Below are positions 28,509 to 37,815 of a stretch of 64,000 nt of DNA, one piece after another. The first letter of the stretch is position 1. Each line of letters begins with the position of its first letter. The stretch is from the NCBI RefSeq assembly GCF_900100485.1, contig NZ_FNDH01000006.1:51531-115530 (forward strand). Reading direction: 5' to 3'. The notes under the pieces are model-generated. The model made no database searches. It was not told where the DNA came from and worked only from the letters and a program-made list of their open reading frames with translations. Position numbers and translations under genes: made by a program. The DNA is from Nitrosomonas sp. Nm132 (GTDB lineage: Bacteria > Pseudomonadota > Gammaproteobacteria > Burkholderiales > Nitrosomonadaceae).

Positions 28509-29477
28509 ATGAAGGTATTTGTCAGTTGGTCCGGAGAGGTCAGTCACGAGGTGGCTAAAGCCATGAAGGACTGGTTGCCGAATGTCATTCAGGCGGTCGA
28601 TGTTTTTTTGTCGTCAGACGACATTGCCAAAGGCAGTCACTGGTTCCACGAGTTAAGCTCGGTGCTTGATGAATGCGAATTTGGGATTCTATGCCTGACC
28701 CGTGACAATTGCTCCGCCCCATGGATCCTTTACGAAGCCGGCGCGCTTGGCAAGCGTTTTGAAGAGGCGGGCATTGTGCCTTTGCTGATCGATCTCAAGG
28801 CCACTGATCTGTCGGGCCCGCTGGCTCAGTTCAATGCCACTTTGCTCGACCGGGAAGAAATCGAAAAGCTGGTTACTGTGATCAATGACCAGCTCGGTGC
28901 GGCGCAACTTACCGAGAAGCAGTTGCAGCACGCGTTTGCACTGCATTGGCCAGATCTGGAGACGGCGGTGAAACAGGCAGCAAAGAAAGCATCGGCCGGT
29001 TCTGACCAGTTTCTGTATGACGTGTTCCTTTCCACGCCCATGGCTGCTTTCTCAACGGATAAGGCCTATCAAAGCAGTCGGGCGCAGTTCAAAAAGATCT
29101 TCGATGCCCTCAAGCAGAATTGCGGGCTGTCCGTATACTGGGCCGCGGAAAAGATCGAGAGCATCTCGGATTTCGACACGCTCGATGTTTCAGTATTGGA
29201 TGATCTGAAAGCACTGCAACTGAGCCGTCAGTTTGTGCTGGTTTATCCTGAGAAACTGGTCACCAGTGCACTGTTCGAGGCGGGCTTCGCATTGGCATTG
29301 AACCGCTTTTCCCACTATTTCGTGCGTGACCGCGACCATTTACCCTTTCTCATGCGAGAGATTCCCGGTTCTAACCCTCATGTGCGCATCCACACCCACC
29401 AGGATTGGAAAGACTATGACGATCTGGCTGAGAAGATGGTGCGATACAAGCTCAAATGGTTTGGAAAACAGACGTAA
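28509..29477 (+). CDS. TIR-domain protein with a second nucleotide-hydrolase-like domain
   Basis: A 322-residue protein. Residues 1-120 are a TIR domain: [27 protein letters not shown] and [20 protein letters not shown], with Glu76 the likely NADase glutamate. Residues 168-300 form a second Rossmann-like domain: [43 protein letters not shown] with Glu257 in an analogous position. The second half resembles TIR/deoxyribohydrolase-type folds. Bacterial TIR enzymes deplete NAD or make signalling nucleotides in phage defence; that role is inferred. It stands alone, with no sensor gene adjacent. Confidence 0.75.
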   Translation: MKVFVSWSGEVSHEVAKAMKDWLPNVIQAVDVFLSSDDIAKGSHWFHELSSVLDECEFGILCLTRDNCSAPWILYEAGALGKRFEEAGIVPLLIDLKATDLSGPLAQFNATLLDREEIEKLVTVINDQLGAAQLTEKQLQHAFALHWPDLETAVKQAAKKASAGSDQFLYDVFLSTPMAAFSTDKAYQSSRAQFKKIFDALKQNCGLSVYWAAEKIESISDFDTLDVSVLDDLKALQLSRQFVLVYPEKLVTSALFEAGFALALNRFSHYFVRDRDHLPFLMREIPGSNPHVRIHTHQDWKDYDDLAEKMVRYKLKWFGKQT

Positions 29478-29581
29478 AGAGAGCTGTCAGGGTTAATTTG
29501 TTAAGTGTTTCAGTAGTTTCACGCCCAATCGGATGGGGAGCGTATAATGGGCTCCTGTTAACTGTTAACCAGATAATCGCC

Positions 29582-29833
29582 ATGCACGATTCCACTCCAG
29601 AAGATAACAATCATTCACAACCCAAGAACCCCTTACATGGGGTTACCCTGGAGGTGCTGCTTACCGAACTGCATGCGCAATATGGCTGGGAGAGGTTAGC
29701 CAAGAAAGTGGATATCAATTGCTTCAAGCAGGATCCCAGCATCAAGTCCTGTTTGAAGTTTCTGCGAAAGACGCCGTGGGCCAGAGAGAAGGTCGAAGCT
29801 ATCTATATCCAGCTGAAACAGGTTAAATCATGA
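29582..29833 (+). CDS. VF530-family (DUF2132) small DNA-binding-like protein
   Basis: An 83-residue protein with the family core [20 protein letters not shown] and [22 protein letters not shown]530-fold proteins are annotated as DNA-binding but have no settled function. The ATG at 29582 is chosen because conservation begins just after it; the open frame runs back into the TIR gene. The stop overlaps the start of the next gene (ATGA). Confidence 0.85.
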   Translation: MHDSTPEDNNHSQPKNPLHGVTLEVLLTELHAQYGWERLAKKVDINCFKQDPSIKSCLKFLRKTPWAREKVEAIYIQLKQVKS

Positions 29834-30042
29834 ATGAATTCAGCCTCGAAGGTCGCGACTATATTGCTCTGAATGATCTCTTGAAGATCACCGGCCTGTG
29901 CGAAAGTGGCGGTGCAGCCAAGATCGTAATCACCAAGGGTAAAGTCAAGGTGGAGGGTCAGATTGAGCTGCGCAAGACCTGCAAGATTCGCCATGGCCAG
30001 GTGGTGGAATATGCTGGGCAGCAAATCACTGTGACAAGCTGA
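29830..30042 (+). CDS. YbcJ-like S4-domain RNA-binding protein
   Basis: A 70-residue protein consisting of one S4 domain ([36 protein letters not shown]). It matches E. coli YbcJ-type proteins that bind structured RNA. The ATGA overlap with the VF530 gene and the downstream rRNA methyltransferase suggest an RNA-metabolism cluster. Confidence 0.85.
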   Translation: MNEFSLEGRDYIALNDLLKITGLCESGGAAKIVITKGKVKVEGQIELRKTCKIRHGQVVEYAGQQITVTS

Positions 30043-30135
30043 GTTTTGCGGAACAATTTTATACTTTGGCAGGATAAAATCACCTTGTTTCAAGACAAGA
30101 TAACTCACCTTGAATCTCTTTTTTGTAGCTAGATA

Positions 30136-31191
30136 ATGCGGCAGAACCAGGAAAAAGTCTTCTCTGAACCGGAAACTAAATCCCAACAGGAACGCATCGA
30201 GCAAATCAGCCGCTGCGCTCAGACCGAACAGCCTGGCGGCCAGGCGGAAATGTTCGCCAACCGCTTACGCAAGAATCTGAAAAAACTGACCAAATGGGCC
30301 AAACAGAATCAGGTGCATTGCTACCGGCTGTATGATGCCGATCTGCCGGAATACGCGGTGGCAGTGGATGTTTATCAAGGCGAGCGAACCTGGGTCAACG
30401 TGCAGGAATACGAGCCGCCCAAAACGATCGATCCCGCCAAGGCCAATCAGCGGCTGGCCGGGGCGATAGCGGAAATAACCCAAGTGCTGGAAATCCCTGT
30501 TGAACAGGTGTTTTTAAAGATCCGCCGCAAACAGAAAAGCACCGATCAATACGAGAAACAAGGTGATTCCGGCCATTTCCATGTCGTTGAAGAAGGCGGC
30601 TGCAAGTTCTGGGTAAATTTCGAGGACTATCTGGACACCGGCCTGTTTCTCGACCATCGGCCGATGCGTTTGCTGATTCAGCAACAAGCCAAGGGCAAAC
30701 GCTTTCTGAATTTATTCGCCTACACCGGCAGCGCCACGGTGCATGCAGCGATCGGCGGCGCGGTGTCCAGCGTCACGGTCGATATGTCCAACACTTATCT
30801 GGATTGGGCGCAACGGAATTTCACCCTCAACGGCATTCGCGGCGATCACCAACGGGTGCGCGCCAATTGCCTGCAATGGTTGATCGAGCAGGTCAATTTA
30901 AAACAAAAGCCGCAGTTCGATCTGATTTTTCTCGATCCTCCGACCTTTTCCAATTCCAAGAAAATGGACGAGGCCTTCGACATCCAAAACGACCACGTGC
31001 AACTGATCCGCAACGCCGCAGCCTTACTGGCGCCAGGTGGGATATTATATTTTTCAACGAACTTCCGCCGGTTCAAACTGGATAAAGAAGCGTTGGCGGA
31101 TTTGATCATCGATGACATCAGCGCGGTAACGGTACCCGAGGATTTCGCCCGCGATGCCAAGATTCATTATTGCTGGAGAATTTCTTGGTGA
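30136..31191 (+). CDS. rlmK: RlmK-type 23S rRNA m7G methyltransferase, standalone
   Basis: A 351-residue SAM methyltransferase equivalent to the C-terminal half of E. coli RlmKL, which makes m7G2069. Visible are the entry block MFANRLRKNLKKLTKWAKQ, the CYRLYDADLPEYAVAVDVY segment, LNLFAYTGSATVHAA (SAM motif I) and the catalytic DPPTFSNSKKM. The N-terminal THUMP/RlmL half is missing, so m2G2445 methylation would need a separate gene. Its TGA overlaps a GTG that opens the acylphosphatase remnant. Confidence 0.85.
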   Translation: MRQNQEKVFSEPETKSQQERIEQISRCAQTEQPGGQAEMFANRLRKNLKKLTKWAKQNQVHCYRLYDADLPEYAVAVDVYQGERTWVNVQEYEPPKTIDPAKANQRLAGAIAEITQVLEIPVEQVFLKIRRKQKSTDQYEKQGDSGHFHVVEEGGCKFWVNFEDYLDTGLFLDHRPMRLLIQQQAKGKRFLNLFAYTGSATVHAAIGGAVSSVTVDMSNTYLDWAQRNFTLNGIRGDHQRVRANCLQWLIEQVNLKQKPQFDLIFLDPPTFSNSKKMDEAFDIQNDHVQLIRNAAALLAPGGILYFSTNFRRFKLDKEALADLIIDDISAVTVPEDFARDAKIHYCWRISW

Positions 31192-31501
31192 GCGCATGCT
31201 TGCATATCATCAAAGGACTCAGGTGCAATGTGTTAACCCGAATATTTCATAAATTGGCACGTGCCCTCACTTGTCTTTTGATTAATAAGAAAGATTTTGC
31301 TCAGTCGGGTGTATGAGTCACTACACCCTTCCTTCTCAAAACTTCCCTATTAATCAAAATCCTGCGTTATCATCACGCGAATTTATGAAATATTCGGGTT
31401 AACTGAACGCGCCAGGTTTCACATCAGGAATTTAGCTGACAGTGATGTCGAAATCATTGCTTATGGCTCCCCGGAAGATCTACAAGAATTGATCGTACGC
31501 T
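31188..31501 (+). pseudogene. Acylphosphatase remnant split by MITE copy 3
   Basis: Joining the sequence across the MITE and keeping one TTAA restores one frame. It runs from a GTG overlapping the rlmK stop (SACLHIIKGLRCNV) into TERARFHIRNLADSDVEIIA and YGSPEDLQELIVR. The second half matches acylphosphatase motif II (RNLxDGxVExxAxG, then SxEDLxxL). The catalytic GRVQGVxFR segment is mostly lost and the C-terminus is short, so the gene was already decayed, or decayed after insertion. Confidence 0.55.
31233..31402 (+). mobile_element. MITE copy 3 (162 bp plus TTAA duplication)
   Basis: Full copy with TTAA on both sides, inserted in the acylphosphatase remnant. It differs from copy 2 by a few point changes (gagtcac for gaatcac; gcgttatcatcacgc in the right palindrome). 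Confidence 0.95.
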
Positions 31502-31507
31502 GAGAAA

Positions 31508-32614
31508 TTACGAACCGGTATGCAGTCCCGGTATGCCAATACGCTGTATCTGGATAGCATTGTTTCCTTCTTCATAAGCGAGCAATTTACCTTCTTTTTG
31601 CCAGAGACGAAACGCCAGGGAGTAGGATAATACCCGTATCGGATAATCGCGCGGCAGTGTTTGTAAATAAGGCTGAATGGTTGTGAAATTGGAAGCGCCG
31701 TATTGCTGCATGATAAAGCGCAGGCCTCCGTTAGCGGGACCGATATTGTAGGCTAATAAAGCCAAAAAGAGGTCATCTTTCATTTCGGCCAGGTAATGTT
31801 TAAATGTAGCCGCGGCGATAAAGGCATTGTGTCGGGAATTTTCCAGAGAGACTTTTTCGGTACCCAGCCGCTTAAGCGCCTGAGCCACGACCGTTTTCGG
31901 GACTTGGGTAATTTGGAATAAACCGCGTCCGCCGTCACTGCTGTCTCTCGGCATAAAAGACGATTCTGTGGCCGCAATACCCTGTAACAAATTGACATCG
32001 ACATCAAAAGCAACGGCTGCGTCTTTGATGGCTTGCTGGTATTCCTGAGCCCGATTAACCATTTTTTGCAGCTGTGCTGGACCATGTCTGCGATAAGCTG
32101 CATAAACTTGATGCGCGATTGTCATACGCCCTGCTTCTTCCTTACCTCCAACCAGCGTACGGAAATTTCCGTAAGCCAGGGAGAACTCACCGTGGATAAC
32201 GAGCCAGGTAATCAGCAAGGTAAATAATAGAGATAGTATCGGAGTCAATAATTCAGAATGAAGCTGCAGCCATTTTCTCAGTTTCCACCAGCCGATGAAA
32301 AAAATGAAAGTAACCAGTATCAATGCCAAAACGCCGATCGCGAACGGTAGCAAACTACCGAAGAAACTGGTGCCCGAGAACCGGTTCGCAGAATAGCCTA
32401 GCAGCACCATGATGACCAAAACCGCTGTAATGCTCAGGCTGAGAATTTCTATCCCTATCAGCAATAATTTCCGCTTGAATTCACCGGGTTGATATTTTTT
32501 GGGTCGTTTCGGGGATTCGCCTTTGCTGATACGCGCTGTCGGGCTATGCCTGCGCCTGGGTTTCGGCTTTACATTGTCTGGCTTAGAATTGCTGATATTA
32601 ATCGTTTTATCCAT
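31508..32614 (-). CDS. Membrane-anchored lytic transglycosylase (SLT domain)
   Basis: A 368-residue protein. A basic, Pro/Lys-rich cytoplasmic N-terminus (1-47) is followed by three hydrophobic segments (about 50-75, 83-110, 122-140), then a periplasmic SLT/goose-lysozyme-like domain. The catalytic Glu is in GIAATESSFMP, and the family motifs GRGLFQIT and ALLAYNIGPANGG follow. It should cleave peptidoglycan glycan strands. Multiple membrane helices before an SLT domain are less common than a single anchor or lipoprotein. Confidence 0.85.
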   Translation of the reverse strand: MDKTINISNSKPDNVKPKPRRRHSPTARISKGESPKRPKKYQPGEFKRKLLLIGIEILSLSITAVLVIMVLLGYSANRFSGTSFFGSLLPFAIGVLALILVTFIFFIGWWKLRKWLQLHSELLTPILSLLFTLLITWLVIHGEFSLAYGNFRTLVGGKEEAGRMTIAHQVYAAYRRHGPAQLQKMVNRAQEYQQAIKDAAVAFDVDVNLLQGIAATESSFMPRDSSDGGRGLFQITQVPKTVVAQALKRLGTEKVSLENSRHNAFIAAATFKHYLAEMKDDLFLALLAYNIGPANGGLRFIMQQYGASNFTTIQPYLQTLPRDYPIRVLSYSLAFRLWQKEGKLLAYEEGNNAIQIQRIGIPGLHTGS

Positions 32615-33252
32615 TGGAATAAGGATCTAAATAGTTTAATAAATCAATGGAGTCTTAATGGATTAACAAACAGCTATCGCTATATTCAAAGTATTGACTG
32701 GATAATCATTTTCACGGGTAGAACATTCAGCTCTTCCCTCAGTAGAGAGGATAAATAAAATCATCACTCTGGAAAATTGGAAATAAATCGATTTTAATCG
32801 GAAAATTTACCATCAACTTGAATTAACGTGAGTTCAACGTAAGAAAAGCTGTAAAAGGAATCGGAATTCCTTATGATGAAACGATTTTGGGAAAGAGCTT
32901 CATCACTAGAAGAGTCAGACTCCGATGGATACTATAGCGATTTTTTGTGCGATTGACGACTTCTGCCAGGAGTGTGCGTCGTGGTGTCAATAACGGAGAT
33001 GAAATTGTTCTCGGCGAATTCCATCAGGGCCCGCAGATAGAAATACAGTCTGCAATCAGGCCGGATATAAGACTGCAGCCGATTCCTTGCATCACTAAAA
33101 CACCAAATATCTCTTGCCAGACCGGGATAATCAGGTAGACCTCAATAAGAGCTCTTATCCTCTGACACATTTATACAGCGATATGATTAAAATCTTCTCG
33201 CTGTTTAATCTTTTGGACTCTACAATAGCTAAAGCTCATCAAGTTTCAATCA
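32615..33252. other. Intergenic stretch, no gene supported
   Basis: About 640 bp between a minus-strand transglycosylase gene and a plus-strand DUF2914 gene, so it should hold both promoters. A 63-codon plus-strand frame (32947-33138) and a broken minus-strand hydrophobic frame in the same place have no recognisable similarity. Confidence 0.4.
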
Positions 33253-34083
33253 ATGCTCATTATGAATGACCAGCAACTCAATATTCGCATCAAACTTAAT
33301 CAGATTTCACAATTACCAGAAGAACCCGAAAGCCCGGAAGAAACAGTCGATCAGGTAAAACCTCCATTCGATTGGCGAAAAATCTCTGCAGCAGCATTGT
33401 TACTTGCGGTGATACTGGGCGGAACCTTGTACGGATGGCTAGCTGAGGAAAATAGCACTTCAATTATAGAAGCTTTATCAGAAGATACTCATGCCGTTCA
33501 TAATGACGGCTTAATCCCTGGCAAGAAGATTGAATCAGGGGATATATCAGTAAATAATGACAATGCAACTGCTGAGGTTCTTGCTACTACAGCAGGAACA
33601 ACCCCTTTAGTCAAACCTACCCCCAAACCCATCATTGAAGCAACGACAAATCTGGGGCATAACATTATTCCCCCTAACAAGCCTGCAGCAGCCAAGTATA
33701 AAACACTCAACCAGACAACCAAGGAAAAACAAGCGTTCACAGATCGATCTCATGTTGTCAAAGCGCAGTTGACCAGCGCCATTCAACAGCGAGAGCCCAC
33801 TGACAATATCGATCATGTCTGGCTTGATCGGGAAGCGAGTCAACCGATCTATTTTTTTCTACACCTGCGTGGATTAGAAGGAAAAGAAGCCAATATAAGC
33901 TGGTTTTACCAGGATAAAGAAATCGCAAAAATCCCGTTCATCATCAGCAATGATAATTGGCGTACGAATTCCAGCAAAATGCTGAGTAAACGCCAACTAG
34001 GCCAATGGCGAGTTGAAGTCCATGATCAATCTGGAAAATTACTTGTCAAACGATTTTTTACGGTAAGCCATCGCTCCGAGTAA
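33253..34083 (+). CDS. DUF2914-domain membrane-anchored protein
   Basis: A 276-residue protein: acidic cytoplasmic N-terminus, one membrane helix (ISAAALLLAVILGGTLYGWL, about 45-64), a long low-complexity Thr/Pro-rich periplasmic linker, and a C-terminal DUF2914 domain (IYFFLHLRGLEGKEANISWF; GQWRVEVHDQSGKLL). DUF2914 is a small beta domain of unknown function common in proteobacterial envelope proteins. It is upstream of a Nudix gene on the same strand. Confidence 0.78.
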   Translation: MLIMNDQQLNIRIKLNQISQLPEEPESPEETVDQVKPPFDWRKISAAALLLAVILGGTLYGWLAEENSTSIIEALSEDTHAVHNDGLIPGKKIESGDISVNNDNATAEVLATTAGTTPLVKPTPKPIIEATTNLGHNIIPPNKPAAAKYKTLNQTTKEKQAFTDRSHVVKAQLTSAIQQREPTDNIDHVWLDREASQPIYFFLHLRGLEGKEANISWFYQDKEIAKIPFIISNDNWRTNSSKMLSKRQLGQWRVEVHDQSGKLLVKRFFTVSHRSE

Positions 34084-34155
34084 AATAATATATGATCGAC
34101 ACCGATATCGAAAAGCCTGATGCTTTGAATATCACTCATCAACCAAGGTCAAAGT

Positions 34156-34695
34156 ATGAGATTCTGCAGTAGTTGTAGTGCCGCAGTTGTGTTACATATA
34201 CCAGAAGGTGATACCTTACCCCGTTTTGTTTGCTCTACCTGTCATACCATTCATTACCAGAACCCCAAAATGATCATTGGATGCATCCCTGAATGGAAAG
34301 ACAAAATTTTATTGTGCCGCCGTGCAATTGCTCCTCGGCAAGGAAAGTGGACTGTCCCTGCGGGTTTTATGGAAAACAACGAAACATTAGCTCAGGCAGC
34401 TGCCCGTGAAACACTGGAAGAAGCCAATGCACGGGTAGAAATTGGCGATCTATATGCTGCATATAGCTTGCCCCATATCAGCCAGGTCTATCTTCTGTTT
34501 CGGGCTCGCTTGCTGGATATGGATTTCTCTCCCGGCATAGAGAGTTTGGAAGTCAAGCTTTTCGATGAGCATGAAATCCCGTGGGATGAAATGGCTTTCC
34601 GTGTCATCCATGATCCTCTGAAACGCTATCTGGAAGAACGCCGCCAAGGGAAAATCAGCTTCTATCTGAGCGCCATTGATCAACCCTCGCTCTAA
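34156..34695 (+). CDS. Nudix hydrolase with N-terminal zinc ribbon
   Basis: A 179-residue protein. Two Cys-x2-Cys pairs (FCSSC and CSTC) form a zinc ribbon as in NudC/ADP-ribose-type Nudix enzymes. The Nudix box GFMENNETLAQAAARETLEE retains the GX5EX7REUXEE pattern apart from the helix capping detail. It should hydrolyse a nucleoside diphosphate derivative; the exact substrate (FAD, ADP-ribose, NADH) is undetermined. Shine-Dalgarno aagg precedes the ATG. Confidence 0.88.
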   Translation: MRFCSSCSAAVVLHIPEGDTLPRFVCSTCHTIHYQNPKMIIGCIPEWKDKILLCRRAIAPRQGKWTVPAGFMENNETLAQAAARETLEEANARVEIGDLYAAYSLPHISQVYLLFRARLLDMDFSPGIESLEVKLFDEHEIPWDEMAFRVIHDPLKRYLEERRQGKISFYLSAIDQPSL

Positions 34696-34745
34696 TTTTT
34701 TAATACTATAGGTTTCTTACAAGGTAGAAGAGGAGGTAACCAATA

Positions 34746-35411
34746 ATGAGTGTTTTGTCAAAAGACAAATACTGCAGATGGATAGTCTTCTTAATAGGGG
34801 TGTTCTTGATTTTCTATACCATTCAAGGTATTGCATCTCAGGGAATAAGCACTTCAGCCGAATTACCTCCGCTTTCGGTTGCCTCTGATACCCATCAGCA
34901 AGACACAGTGATCGTATATTATAGAGAAACGTTAGGGGGCACGAGAGAAGCTCTGGAAAGTGCTTCTCTGACAATTTTCAGTGATGGCTACGTACAGGTC
35001 TATCGCCCGCCCTATATGAAACAGGCCGGTAGCTATGAGGCTTATCTGGAACCAAATGCCCTGGATAATTTATGGCATATGCTGACAGATAGAAAAATTC
35101 TGGAATTTGATTCCACGCTTGTTCGCAACAAGATACAAGAAGTAAAACAGCAGCAGAGAGCGCTGCTTGCCCCTGTTGAAAGTATTTCGGATGCACCCGC
35201 TACGCTTATCGAAATTTACCCCAATCGATATAAATCTTCTGAGATATTTGAACCGGGAGATTCAAATGCAAAAAAAAATATTTCCTGGCGTGGACTCAAA
35301 TGGACTGCTGAGCATTTTTCCAGTATCGAGGAAATTCAGTACCTGATCTCGGCTCAGCAGCAACTCCAAGTGATTATGCAACGAACTGATCTTAAGAAAT
35401 TAAATGAATGA
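34746..35411 (+). CDS. Hypothetical membrane-anchored periplasmic protein
   Basis: A 221-residue protein with one N-terminal hydrophobic segment (about 12-31) and a soluble remainder. The near-perfect Shine-Dalgarno aggaggtaa makes it a confident gene. The block VIVYYRETLGGTREALESAS, a YVQVYRPPYMKQAGSYEAYL segment and the later tail have no domain I recognise. Function unknown. Confidence 0.65.
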   Translation: MSVLSKDKYCRWIVFLIGVFLIFYTIQGIASQGISTSAELPPLSVASDTHQQDTVIVYYRETLGGTREALESASLTIFSDGYVQVYRPPYMKQAGSYEAYLEPNALDNLWHMLTDRKILEFDSTLVRNKIQEVKQQQRALLAPVESISDAPATLIEIYPNRYKSSEIFEPGDSNAKKNISWRGLKWTAEHFSSIEEIQYLISAQQQLQVIMQRTDLKKLNE

Positions 35412-35476
35412 CTGACTGACAGCTAATATGTCATCATACAAATCTTGACAGTAGAGGCGAAGCCAGCCATTTACAT

Positions 35477-35646
35477 TTAACCCGAATATTTCATAAATTG
35501 GCACGTGCCCTCACTTGTCTTTTGATTAATAAGAAAGATTTTGCTCAGTCGGGTGTATGAATCACTACACCCCTCCTTCTCAAAACTTCCCTATTAATCA
35601 AAATCCTGCGTGATCATCACGCGAATTTATGAAATATTCGGGTTAA
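35477..35646 (+). mobile_element. MITE copy 4 (162 bp plus TTAA duplication)
   Basis: Full copy flanked by TTAA. Its right end, the one carrying GCGTGATCATCACGC, lies 9 bp upstream of the metalloprotease ATG. It faces copy 5, which is in the opposite orientation on the other side of that gene. Confidence 0.95.
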
Positions 35647-35655
35647 TTAATCAAG

Positions 35656-37053
35656 ATGAAACGAACACGCTATCTGCTTGAATTTCTCAGGCCCACCCGG
35701 TTGCAACTAGCATTACTGCCACTGGTAATAAGTGTAGCTTCACCCTCTTTCTCGGGAATATTTGAGTTCGCTGGTGAAGAATATGGCGTCGATGTCATTA
35801 CTCACCCCCCGGGCTATAGAGGCACGGGCACAATTCTGACTGTAACGGTTGGCATATCACCCTTATCCTCCCATGCTCAGGAAATGGTAATTCCTATCCA
35901 AAATATCATCAACACCTGGAATAACCTGATCCCTACGGTTGATAATATCGTCAATGAAGGTAGCAATGATTCACTCTTCCAGTTTGATTTTGAATCGGTC
36001 GCACTGCATGAATTGGGACACTGCATTGGTCTAGGACATCCCAATCTCGCTTCGGAATCAGGGTTGAATGGCTCGGACAGAAATTTTACTCACTCGACCC
36101 GGGGAGCTGATAATCAATTCAACCTTGATAGCGGTGCTGACGGTGTGATTGGTTCTGGAGACGATCTACGTGGCGACGACATTAATCTTCACTGGTTTCG
36201 TAAAAGTAACAACAACCCGTTTAGTATCGCGACAAAGGTGGACGTTACAACCTATAGCCGAGATCAATCTGATCTTCCACCTGGAAACACTTTTGCTGCA
36301 AATGCTGCCCGTAACGTCGGCGCATTATTCGATATTCCCAATACTGAAGCTGTCATGCAGCAGGGGGTTTTTGCTGGTGAAACACAACGAACATTAGCTG
36401 CAGATGATGTAGCTACTGCGCGACTGGCCATGAGCGGATTGGACAGATTGGCAGGCACAGCTGACGATTATTCGTTAAAGCTGGAATTTGTCGGGTCCAC
36501 TGATAATGCAGATATTGTCTTTAGCTTCGATGACAATAGGGCATCCTTCTCAGTGTGTGAAATTAGCGCTGAGCCAATCAATCCGTCACATTTTGTAATT
36601 ACTCGTGGGCGAATTTACTTTAACAGCAATATCTCATGGTTCTTTAATAATACATCCTCTCCCTTCCCTCCTCAGCGATCACTACCCGCTCCTACTATTT
36701 TTGCCAATCAAATCACTGATTCCCTAACCTTGACACAAAACGATACTGTGACACTTACTGTGTCACTCAATCCAGGCGTCTATGTAGGCAATCAGGTAGA
36801 TTACTGGGTACGAGCGATTACCCCGATGGGGACATTCTGGTTAAATGATCGACTTGGATTTATCCAGTCAGACCAGCCTATTCGTGCACATGGTGGAGAA
36901 TTAATTGCCATCAACCACTTTCCTATTTTAAATACTTCTGCAAGTGCGCTCCCTGCCGGCACTTACACCGTAACTTTTGCTGTTGATGACAATCTGGACG
37001 GTATTGTTAATGGCACTTTTAACAATACCGTTACCATTACCCTAACACCATAG
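35656..37053 (+). CDS. Secreted matrixin-like zinc metalloprotease
   Basis: A 465-residue exported protein; hydrophobic signal at about 16-33. The zinc-binding motif is HELGHCIGLGHP (His118, Glu119, His122, His128), the metzincin HExxHxxGxxH pattern. A candidate Met-turn is AVMQQGVF, much later in the chain. The C-terminal 200 residues are beta-rich with a TLTQNDTVTLTVSLNPGV stretch, perhaps an adhesion-type domain. No Shine-Dalgarno is visible before the ATG, and a MITE ends 9 bp upstream, so the original leader has probably been displaced. Confidence 0.8.
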   Translation: MKRTRYLLEFLRPTRLQLALLPLVISVASPSFSGIFEFAGEEYGVDVITHPPGYRGTGTILTVTVGISPLSSHAQEMVIPIQNIINTWNNLIPTVDNIVNEGSNDSLFQFDFESVALHELGHCIGLGHPNLASESGLNGSDRNFTHSTRGADNQFNLDSGADGVIGSGDDLRGDDINLHWFRKSNNNPFSIATKVDVTTYSRDQSDLPPGNTFAANAARNVGALFDIPNTEAVMQQGVFAGETQRTLAADDVATARLAMSGLDRLAGTADDYSLKLEFVGSTDNADIVFSFDDNRASFSVCEISAEPINPSHFVITRGRIYFNSNISWFFNNTSSPFPPQRSLPAPTIFANQITDSLTLTQNDTVTLTVSLNPGVYVGNQVDYWVRAITPMGTFWLNDRLGFIQSDQPIRAHGGELIAINHFPILNTSASALPAGTYTVTFAVDDNLDGIVNGTFNNTVTITLTP

Positions 37054-37081
37054 CACACATCCTGTTTGGCTGATAATAGCT

Positions 37082-37251
37082 CTAGCCCGAATATTTCATA
37101 AATTCGCGTGATGATCACGCAGGATTTTGATTAATAGGGAAGTTTTGAGAAGGAGGGGTGTAGTGACTCATACACCCGACTGAGCAAAATCTTTCTTATT
37201 AATCAAAAGGCAAGTGAGGGCACGTGACAATTTATGAAATATTCGGGCTAG
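37082..37251 (-). mobile_element. MITE copy 5 (inverted; CTAG duplication)
   Basis: Full-length copy in the opposite orientation to copies 1-4, flanked by CTAG on both sides. This different but perfectly duplicated tetranucleotide shows that the flanks are target duplications, not part of the element. It abuts an IS5-type transposase fragment. Confidence 0.95.
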
Positions 37252-37583
37252 AGCCTGTTCACGATTATGTGAATATCGTAGACTCTGTGGATGAGGAAGA
37301 GATACCCAAGCGACAACGGTCTTTAAAAAATGTAGTTGGCGTGGCCCGTACAAAACAGGGGCGTAAATCCTCGACGAGCTTTTTGATCATCGACGCACAA
37401 AGTGTAAAAAACACGGATAGCGCTCATGTGCAGGGCTACGATGCAGGAAACAAAGTGTCAGGGATCAAGCGCCATATCGCGGTCGATACACAAGGACCTC
37501 CCCATGCAATTGCCGTCACAACTGCTGAGGTAACGGATCGTAAGGGCGCCTTCTTGCTGTCCATAGCGTGTCATTACCGTTGA
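37252..37583 (+). pseudogene. IS5-family transposase fragment
   Basis: Internal part of a DDE transposase: SLKNVVGVARTKQGRKS, then IIDAQSVKNTDSAHVQGYDA, KVSGIKRHIAVDTQGPPHA and AVTTAEVTDRKGA. Both ends of the gene are missing, and the frame ends in unrelated sequence. It starts immediately after the right CTAG of MITE copy 5. Its open frame begins inside the MITE, which provides an ATG by chance. Confidence 0.8.
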
Positions 37584-37815
37584 GTCCAGATCCAGTATCA
37601 ATCCATCAACGCTCTATCCACTTCTGCGAACTATCCAGCTTGTGGAGAATGGTTATTATAAGGTAATCAACCAAACAGAGCCGTTGTCAGCTAAACCTTG
37701 AAACTTACGAACGTACCGTGCCAAGCATCTATTTTCAATCTTAACTGGTTGGTCAGACGGTCGCAAACAAACTGCACTTTTCGGTATCTTCCAGCCTACG
37801 GCTTCCAGATCAGAT

